Source: Draconibacterium orientale
GTDB taxonomy: Bacteria > Bacteroidota > Bacteroidia > Bacteroidales > UBA12170
DNA length: 50,806 bases
NCBI GenBank assembly: GCA_020718205.1
Contig: DYSN01000013.1
Coordinates: 1 to 50,806 of the forward strand
Reading direction: 5' to 3'
A program made the translations under genes and the position numbers. The notes beneath the pieces are model-generated. The model saw only the letters and a list, made by a program, of their open reading frames with translations, was not told the origin of the DNA and ran no database searches. Numbering within the stretch: the first letter of the stretch is position 1; each line of letters starts with the position of its first letter. Shown one piece after another: positions 45,119 through 50,806 of this stretch.

Positions 45119-47011
45119 ATGCAGTTTTACTTCGCTACCTTTAAACGCCTGATTTTAATATTGTTTCTGCTCAGCATTTCGCGAATGTGTCTGTGGAGTT
45201 TCAATATGGCTCTGTTTTCAGGGTTTAGTTTCGCTCAGATTTTTAATGCCTGGTGGGTGGGCCTTCGATTCGATTTGTCGCTTATATCCATGATCCTCAG
45301 TGTTATGCTCCTTATCAATTTTCTTCCTTTTCCAGCTGTGAGAAAGCGAAAGGTGCAGAAATATATAGATGCAGCCATTCTGGTCATAGTAAGCCTGGCT
45401 CTGGCAACCAATTTAATCGATGCCATTTACTATCGGTTCACGCTCAAACGAATGACCTTCGATATATTCAGTTATATCAAATCGACCGATGCTTTTTGGG
45501 ATGTGGCCCCCACCTTTCTTTACGATTTCTGGTGGACAGTTTTGGTTGGAATTGTCATTATAGCTTTTCTTATCAAGCTCTACTTTCGAACAAAACCAAC
45601 CTTTGGTGATGATTTTAATATGGGATGGAAAAACAGAGTTAAATCAGCCATAGGATTTATTGTGGTAGCTGGGTTGTTGGTCATAGGAATCAGGGGTGGA
45701 TTGCAATTGAAACCCATTGGCATTGTGGATGCCAGCCTGAAAGCCCCTGCCGCGCTAAGTCCGGTAGTGCTCAACACCCCGTTTGTCATGGTGAAATCAT
45801 ACGGATATACGGGTCTCCGGCTGAAAAACGATTTTTCGGAAAACGAGTTGAAAACCATTTTCGATCCTTCAAAATCCTACAAACCCCTTCATCAAAAGGA
45901 TTTCAGTGTTAAAAACGTGGTTATCATTATTCTGGAAAGCTTTTCTATGGAACATATGGGCTATTATACAGGGAAGCAAACATTCACCCCCTTTTTAGAC
46001 AGTTTGTTGAGTAAAAGCCTGACATACAAATGTGTGGCCAATGGAAAGCGAAGCATTGAAGGCATTCCTGCCGTCTTATCAGCGTTGCCCACTTTATCCG
46101 ATGAATCGTTTTTAAACAGCTCCTATGCAGCCAATTCCATCGAAGGAATAGCAGGGACTCTTAGAAAATACAACTATCACACTTCCTTCTTTCACGGAGG
46201 AAAAAATGGAACCATGAGCTTTGATTCCTATGCTGCATCGGCTGGTTTCGGCCACTATTTTGGATTGAACGAATATAAGCATGATGGTGATTATGATGGC
46301 CATTGGGGGATTTGGGATGAGCCTTATATGCAATATTTTTCCCGGCAACTGGAAGATTTCCCCCAACCTTTTATGACCACCGTTTTTACTCTTTCCTCCC
46401 ATCATCCTTATAAAGTTCCGGAGGAATATTTAAACCAATTTCCAAAAGGAGCACTCGAAATCCAGCAAACCATTGCCTACACCGATTTTGCTCTTTCGAA
46501 ATTCTTCGAAACCGCTTCAAAAACTTCATGGTTTAAGAATACGCTGTTTGTTATTACAGCCGATCATACCAGCGAGGGTGGAACTCCGTTTTACCAAAAC
46601 AGCCTTGGACAGTTTTGTATCCCCCTGGCTTTTTATGCGCAAAATGATTCAATTCTTGTAAACCAGAAAGTTGATTTTCCTGTTCAACAGACAGATATTT
46701 ATCCATCTGTAATTCAATATCTTGGAATCACCGATACCATAATCAGTTTTGGAGAATCGGTTTTTGATACTGCCAGAACTCCTTTTGCAGTTAATTTTTT
46801 CAATCAGAAAATGCAGATTTTGAACAACGAATTGCTTTTGCAATTGAGTGGTGATGAGCCCATGGCTTTGTACCATTATCGAACTGATAGTTTGCTCGCA
46901 CAAAATCTGATAAATAGTCAGGATTTTAGTTCCTTGCTCAGGTTTCAAAAAGCCTTCCGACAGCAGTTTAATAACCGAATGATTAAAAATCAATTGACCC
47001 TGAGACCATGA
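45119..47011 (+). CDS. LtaS-like membrane sulfatase / phosphoglycerol transferase family
   Basis: A 630-residue inner-membrane protein with five N-terminal helices (about 8-200) and a periplasmic alkaline-phosphatase-fold domain (about 255-590). Metal ligand Glu in VVIIILESFSMEHMG, a nucleophile region NGKRSIEGIPAVLSALP with Ser where LtaS has Thr, HGGKNGTMSFDSYA, and ITADHTSEGG. This is the LtaS/OpgB/MdoB type, which transfers phosphoglycerol from phosphatidylglycerol to glycans in other bacteria; the actual donor and acceptor here are unknown. Its stop overlaps the start of the lipid kinase gene by 4 bases (ATGA), so the two are translationally coupled. Confidence 0.9.
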   Translation: MQFYFATFKRLILILFLLSISRMCLWSFNMALFSGFSFAQIFNAWWVGLRFDLSLISMILSVMLLINFLPFPAVRKRKVQKYIDAAILVIVSLALATNLIDAIYYRFTLKRMTFDIFSYIKSTDAFWDVAPTFLYDFWWTVLVGIVIIAFLIKLYFRTKPTFGDDFNMGWKNRVKSAIGFIVVAGLLVIGIRGGLQLKPIGIVDASLKAPAALSPVVLNTPFVMVKSYGYTGLRLKNDFSENELKTIFDPSKSYKPLHQKDFSVKNVVIIILESFSMEHMGYYTGKQTFTPFLDSLLSKSLTYKCVANGKRSIEGIPAVLSALPTLSDESFLNSSYAANSIEGIAGTLRKYNYHTSFFHGGKNGTMSFDSYAASAGFGHYFGLNEYKHDGDYDGHWGIWDEPYMQYFSRQLEDFPQPFMTTVFTLSSHHPYKVPEEYLNQFPKGALEIQQTIAYTDFALSKFFETASKTSWFKNTLFVITADHTSEGGTPFYQNSLGQFCIPLAFYAQNDSILVNQKVDFPVQQTDIYPSVIQYLGITDTIISFGESVFDTARTPFAVNFFNQKMQILNNELLLQLSGDEPMALYHYRTDSLLAQNLINSQDFSSLLRFQKAFRQQFNNRMIKNQLTLRP

Positions 47012-47913
47012 GCAAACAAAAAATACTTTTTGTGGTAAATCCCATTAGCGGGGGGAAATCCAAAAGAAATTTTGGTTCACTGGTATTGCAAAATCTTGAT
47101 TTGAAGACCTTTGATTACGAGATACTCCATACAGAATATGCCGGTCATGCCAAAGAAATATTGGCGCAACGCCGGGAAATAGAAGAAATGGTGGTAGCTG
47201 TTGGCGGCGATGGAACTGTAAATGAAGTGGCTTCCAGTTTAATTCATAGTCAGAAGGCTATGAGCATCATACCGCTGGGATCGGGGAATGGCCTGGCCCG
47301 ACATCTTGGTTTTTCGTTAAATGTAGTCAAAGCCCTTCGGCAAATGGCTTCACTTCAGGAGATTGGCATAGATAGTTGTGTGCTCAACGGGCATTTCTTT
47401 TTGAGTATTGCCGGAATTGGCTTCGACAGTCTTATTGCAAAAGAATTCAGCCGCAGTGCCCGGCGCGGTTTTTTAGGATATGCCTTTTTCGGAATACGCG
47501 AATTTTTTAGATATGAAGAGAACCACTATCGAATCCATTTAGATGGAAAGCAAATCAAACGGAAAGCCGCCTTAGTCACCTTTGCCAATTCCAACCAGTT
47601 TGGCTATAACACCAAAATTTCCCCCGAATCGAGCATCACCGATGGCCTGATTGATGTGTGTATTCTTCGTAAACCTACCATTTTTCAGGTTCCCCGCTTA
47701 TTATGGAAAATCTGGAGAAATAAAGCACATCATTCTCCCTTGCTCGAGATTATCAGGGCAAAGGGTGTTATTGTAGATAATAACGATGTTGGATTTGCCA
47801 ATATTGATGGCGAATCGGTGGCGGCAGGCACAAAAATTCATGTTACCTTGCAAGAGAAAAGTTTGAAAATCATGATTCCAATTTACAGCTATGGCAAAGA
47901 AAAACGATTTTAA
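47008..47913 (+). CDS. Diacylglycerol kinase-family lipid kinase (YegS/DgkB type)
   Basis: A 301-residue cytoplasmic DAGK-catalytic-domain protein. Motifs are FVVNPISGGKSKR at the start, AVGGDGTVNEVASSL (nucleotide-binding glycine loop), and PLGSGNGLARHLG, followed by a beta-rich C-terminal domain. It likely phosphorylates diacylglycerol or a similar lipid. ATG 47008 overlaps the sulfatase stop. Paired with an LtaS-like enzyme, which would release diacylglycerol if it used phosphatidylglycerol, recycling of that lipid to phosphatidic acid is an attractive inference, by analogy with DgkB in Gram-positive bacteria. Confidence 0.93.
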   Translation: MSKQKILFVVNPISGGKSKRNFGSLVLQNLDLKTFDYEILHTEYAGHAKEILAQRREIEEMVVAVGGDGTVNEVASSLIHSQKAMSIIPLGSGNGLARHLGFSLNVVKALRQMASLQEIGIDSCVLNGHFFLSIAGIGFDSLIAKEFSRSARRGFLGYAFFGIREFFRYEENHYRIHLDGKQIKRKAALVTFANSNQFGYNTKISPESSITDGLIDVCILRKPTIFQVPRLLWKIWRNKAHHSPLLEIIRAKGVIVDNNDVGFANIDGESVAAGTKIHVTLQEKSLKIMIPIYSYGKEKRF

Positions 47914-48238
47914 AAAAATTACAGGCGATATAGTGTACTCCACCAAACAGAATTTTGAGTACGATTTTGGTAAAGCAGAAGTTGAGACTCCGGCACCAAA
48001 AGAACAGGACCTGCGCATTTGGCTTCAAAAACACGGGGGAGGCAAAATAGCCTCTGTGGTGAAGGGGTTTGTGGGTAGCGATGACGATTTAAAAGAACTG
48101 GCCAAAGTGCTGAAAACCAAATGTGGCGTGGGCGGATCGGCCAAAGAAGGCGAAATCATCATTCAGGGCGACCATCGCGATAAAATTCTTGGCCTTCTTC
48201 AGAATATGGGCTATAAGGTTAAAAAAGCCGGGGGGTGA
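47891..48238 (+). CDS. eIF1/SUI1-family translation factor (YciH-like)
   Basis: 115 residues. The SUI1 core is intact: QDLRIWLQKHGGGKIASVVK, then FVGSDDDLKELAKVLKTKCG, GVGGSAKEGEIIIQGDHRDK and a final ILGLLQNMGYKVKK. In bacteria the family (YciH) modulates fidelity of translation initiation and is non-essential. ATG 47891 overlaps the lipid-kinase 3' end by 23 bases, in a different frame, which is unusual but gives the family-typical N-terminus. It is the last gene of the sulfatase-kinase-SUI1 unit. A weak GATGC/GCATC hairpin (48237-48255) follows. Confidence 0.9.
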   Translation: MAKKNDFKKITGDIVYSTKQNFEYDFGKAEVETPAPKEQDLRIWLQKHGGGKIASVVKGFVGSDDDLKELAKVLKTKCGVGGSAKEGEIIIQGDHRDKILGLLQNMGYKVKKAGG

Positions 48239-48273
48239 TGCTCTTTTGTGGCATCTCTTCCAAATTATTTAAA

Positions 48274-48281
48274 TAACTTTG
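48274..48281 (+). promoter_or_regulatory. Possible -7 box of rmuC
   Basis: TAACTTTG followed by TG matches TAnnTTTG, 20 bases before the rmuC ATG. The nearest TTTG (48245-48248) is 25 bases upstream, too far for a good -33 box. Confidence 0.35.
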
Positions 48282-48301
48282 TGGGGTAAAAATGATTCCC
48301 C

Positions 48302-49798
48302 ATGACCGACTTTTTGTTAATCTCCGCGAATATTCTTCTTCTTATAGTGATAGTGCTTGTTTGGTTGAGTCGCCAAAAAAATGACAGCAGTGCATTTGCT
48401 GATTTTCAGGCTTTCGTGAAAGAAAAATTTACGGACAGCTCACGCGAATCCCGCGAGTTATTCTCCGAAAACCGTCAGGAAACAGCACGCAGCTTTCAAA
48501 CCTTTCAGGATAGTTTATTGCAGCGTCTCACCGAAAACATAACCATTCAGAAGGAACAACTCGACAATTTTTCCAAATTGCTCCAGCTGCTCAATACCGA
48601 ATTGCTCAAATCGCAAAATCAGTTTATGGAAGATGTTAACCAAAAGCAAATCAAGCTATTGGAAGCCATGAATCAGCATTTTAAATCGTTCGAAGAAAAG
48701 TTGCAGAAGGAATCGAAAAGCAACCGCGAAGATTTTTCTTTGGGGGTTAAAAATATGAACGAAGAGCTAAGAGAGCGATTTGGCGAGCTCAACAAGCAGC
48801 TCATTGAGCAAAACCGGAATTCAATGGAACAAATAAAAGGTTTGAAAGACAATGTGAACGAGAGCTTGAAAGCCATTCGCGAAGACAATACCCACCAGCT
48901 CGATCAAATGCGTCAGACAGTTGACGAGAAGCTTCAAACCACTCTCGAAAAACGCCTGGGTGAATCCTTTAAAATGGTGAGCGAGCGCTTGGAATTGGTT
49001 CACAAAGGACTGGGCGAAATGCAAAACTTAGCCAGTGGAGTGGGGGATTTGAAAAAAGTGCTTTCAAATGTTAAGACAAGAGGAATTTTGGGAGAATATC
49101 AGCTGGGGAATATTTTGGAGCAAATACTCACCCCGGATCAGTACAGCCGGAACGTGGCTACCAAAAAAGGAAGTCAGGCACATGTGGAATTTGCCGTTAA
49201 ATTACCTGGCAAGGCCGATGATAAAGAAGTCTGGCTGCCTGTGGATTCCAAATTCCCCATTGAGAACTATCAATTGCTTTTGACTGCCTACGATAGCTCC
49301 GATAAACAGGCCATTGAGGATGCACAGAAAATTCTAATAAAAACCATTGAATCCTTTGCCAAAGAAATCAGCAGTAAATACATCGATCCGCCGCATACCA
49401 CCGATTTTGCCATCATGTTTTTACCAGTCGAAAGCTTGTATGCCGAGGTTTTGCGTCACCCGGGGTTGTTTGAGAAATTGCAGCGCGATTACAAAATCAC
49501 CGTTACAGGACCCACTATTTTGTCGGCCTTGCTTAATAGTTTGAACATGGGATTCAGAACATTGGCGGTGCAAAAGCGCAGCAGTGAAGTGTGGGATGTG
49601 CTCAAGGCTGTGAAAGCAGAGTTTGGCTTGTTTGCCGATCATTTGGACAAGGTTCAAAAGCAATTGAATACTGCATCCACAACCCTTGAAACCCTCAGCA
49701 CCACGCGTACCAGTGCCATCAACCGCAAGTTGAGAGGGGTTCAAATACTGGAGCCGGGGCAGTCGCAACAAATTTTAGAGTTACCCGAAAATGAATAA
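48302..49798 (+). CDS. rmuC: DNA recombination protein RmuC
   Basis: 498 residues. One N-terminal membrane helix (about 4-22, FLLISANILLLIVIVLVWLS), a long coiled coil (about 40-250, many E/K/Q heptads), then the RmuC nuclease-like domain (about 255-450; KTRGILGEYQLGNILEQILT, VWLPVDSKFPIENYQLLL, FAIMFLPVESLYAEVLR). The family limits inversions and recombination at inverted repeats and has a PD-(D/E)XK-like core; the VDSKFP segment carries the Asp and Lys of that fold. It shares a transcript with pepE, which begins 11 bases after. Confidence 0.93.
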   Translation: MTDFLLISANILLLIVIVLVWLSRQKNDSSAFADFQAFVKEKFTDSSRESRELFSENRQETARSFQTFQDSLLQRLTENITIQKEQLDNFSKLLQLLNTELLKSQNQFMEDVNQKQIKLLEAMNQHFKSFEEKLQKESKSNREDFSLGVKNMNEELRERFGELNKQLIEQNRNSMEQIKGLKDNVNESLKAIREDNTHQLDQMRQTVDEKLQTTLEKRLGESFKMVSERLELVHKGLGEMQNLASGVGDLKKVLSNVKTRGILGEYQLGNILEQILTPDQYSRNVATKKGSQAHVEFAVKLPGKADDKEVWLPVDSKFPIENYQLLLTAYDSSDKQAIEDAQKILIKTIESFAKEISSKYIDPPHTTDFAIMFLPVESLYAEVLRHPGLFEKLQRDYKITVTGPTILSALLNSLNMGFRTLAVQKRSSEVWDVLKAVKAEFGLFADHLDKVQKQLNTASTTLETLSTTRTSAINRKLRGVQILEPGQSQQILELPENE

Positions 49799-49809
49799 AA
49801 AATAGCAAT

Positions 49810-50553
49810 ATGAACAGAAACTTATTATTAATCAGTAATTCCACCAATGCCGGGGAGGTTTATTTGAGCTGGCCCCGTCCGCATATTCAGGCTTTTTTAG
49901 CCGAAAACCAAGTGAAAGAAGTATTATTCGTGCCCTATGCAGGCGTTAATTTGAGTAGTGAAGGACTCAAAGCCTCTTTCGATGCTTATGAAAGTCGTGT
50001 TAAAGCAGTTTTTGGAGAATTGGGTTTCGGTTTAAAATCCATTCATCAGTTTAGTGATGCGGTAAAAGCAGTTGAAGAAGCCGAATGCATAGCCGTGGGA
50101 GGGGGAAATACCTTTCATTTGTTCTATATGATGCATCATATGGGCATAATGAAACCCATGCGCAAACGTATACTCGAAGGTATGCCTTTTATGGGCTGGA
50201 GTGCCGGTGCCAATGTGGCTTGTCCGACACTTAGAACCACCAACGACATGCCCATTATTGAGCCTGTAAGCTTTCAGGGGTTGAATGTAATTCCATTTCA
50301 AATCAATCCGCATTACCTCGATGCGCATCCGGAAGGACATGGAGGCGAGACCCGCGAGCAAAGAATCAACGAGTTTATCGCTATCAATCCAGAAGTTTAT
50401 GTGGCAGGGTTGCGTGAGGGTTGTTTCTTCAGAGTGAAAGGCGATGATATAAAGCACTATGGTTCAAGAAGTTTGAGAGTTTTCAAAAATGGGAAGACCC
50501 CATTTGAGTTGAACAACGAAAGTGATTTGCAGTTTTTAATGGAAGGCATGTAA
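49810..50553 (+). CDS. pepE: Alpha-aspartyl dipeptidase PepE
   Basis: A serine peptidase (family S51) that cleaves N-terminal aspartyl dipeptides. 247 residues, standard length. Nucleophile elbow GWSAGAN with Ser131, catalytic His168 in INPHYLDA, and the preceding VGGGNTFHL loop typical of S51. No signal peptide, so cytoplasmic. It follows rmuC by 11 bases on the same strand, with no functional tie apparent. No strong terminator precedes the tRNA promoter. Confidence 0.94.
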   Translation: MNRNLLLISNSTNAGEVYLSWPRPHIQAFLAENQVKEVLFVPYAGVNLSSEGLKASFDAYESRVKAVFGELGFGLKSIHQFSDAVKAVEEAECIAVGGGNTFHLFYMMHHMGIMKPMRKRILEGMPFMGWSAGANVACPTLRTTNDMPIIEPVSFQGLNVIPFQINPHYLDAHPEGHGGETREQRINEFIAINPEVYVAGLREGCFFRVKGDDIKHYGSRSLRVFKNGKTPFELNNESDLQFLMEGM

Positions 50554-50568
50554 TTTTTAATAAAATTA

Positions 50569-50599
50569 TTTGCTCAAATAAAAAATATATCTACTTTTG
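50569..50599 (+). promoter_or_regulatory. Promoter of tRNA-Ser
   Basis: TTTG (50569-50572), 19 bases, TACTTTTG (50592-50599) followed by CA: an exact Bacteroidota promoter (TTTG-N19-TAnnTTTG). Start near 50606; a CCCC/GGGG hairpin (about 50604-50616) occurs in the leader before the tRNA at 50652. Confidence 0.68.
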
Positions 50600-50651
50600 C
50601 AGTCCCCAAAACGGGGGAATAGTTCTTGGAAAATTTTTACTAAAACATGTT

Positions 50652-50741
<90 letters not shown>

Positions 50742-50754
50742 AAAAGTTTTAAAA

Positions 50755-50806
50755 CGGGGTATAGCGTAGTCCGGTTATCGCGTCCCGACGGAAACGTCGG
50801 GAAGGT
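50755..50806 (+). tRNA. tRNA-Pro-like 5' half with an abnormal anticodon arm (cut by window edge)
   Basis: CGGGGTA-TA-GCGTAGTCCGGTTATCGC-G matches the acceptor strand and D arm of a Bacteroidota tRNA-Pro and follows tRNA-Ser by 14 bases. Where a 5+7+5 anticodon arm should be, there is TCCCGACG-GAAA-CGTCGGGA (50783-50802), an 8-bp perfect hairpin with a GNRA tetraloop and no T33 or 7-base loop, then AAGGT resuming tRNA-like sequence. The T arm and 3' acceptor lie beyond the window. It may be a pseudo-tRNA, a tRNA-like element, or a hairpin placed in a tRNA gene. Confidence 0.45.

Overview
The window looks like chromosomal core sequence from a Bacteroidota bacterium, probably of the Bacteroidales/Marinilabiliales kind; the genus cannot be fixed from this sequence. 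The evidence is a fused SecDF, a TPR/PD40/OmpA outer-membrane protein, a DUF5686 protein, a TatA-like protein, a long PurM, few strong Shine-Dalgarno sites, and several promoters of the TTTG-N19-TAnnTTTG type. There is no IS element, prophage or CRISPR array.

Layout. (1) 1-3506: the 5' end of a probable AI-2E family transporter, ligA, and a receiver-histidine kinase protein. (2) 3804-10525: a four-gene operon that I read as an exopolysaccharide or similar glycan synthesis and export machine: a TolC-like outer-membrane protein ending in a SPOR domain, an HlyD-type adaptor, a zinc-ribbon (TackOD1-like) protein with a degenerate GGDEF-like tail, and a processive GT2 glycosyltransferase. A receiver-kinase lies divergently upstream and a multi-PAS kinase converges on its 3' end. 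(3) 10522-20710: the multi-PAS kinase, an NtrY/NtrX-like two-component pair, and divergently a set of small proteins plus a MacB/LolCDE-like ABC transporter preceded by a candidate sigma-54 promoter. (4) 20717-31774: DUF5686 protein, purM, OmpA-family protein, tatA, secDF and a TPR lipoprotein, all on the minus strand. (5) 31945-36011: dnaN, tRNA-Tyr, a TPR membrane protein, fmt, HU and a tiny membrane protein. (6) 36085-44318 (minus): recQ, an ABC-F ATPase, a TPR protein and a very large PEP/pyruvate-binding-domain protein with receiver domains. (7) 44411-50806: a LuxR-type regulator with a degenerate receiver, an LtaS-like sulfatase coupled to a diacylglycerol-kinase-like protein, an eIF1/SUI1 protein, rmuC, pepE, tRNA-Ser, and a tRNA-Pro-like 5' half whose anticodon arm is replaced by a perfect GAAA-tetraloop hairpin at the window edge.

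Best candidates for an undescribed system are: (a) the glycan operon, where a TackOD1/pseudo-GGDEF protein sits exactly where c-di-GMP-binding subunits sit in Alg and Pel systems; (b) the NtrX-like regulator driving a divergent small-protein/ABC-permease operon from a correctly spaced sigma-54 promoter; (c) the receiver-bearing ATP-grasp protein paired with a pseudo-receiver LuxR regulator; (d) the inactive retropepsin-like domain at the end of the OmpA protein. All functional assignments rest on recognising motifs by eye; no database search was run.
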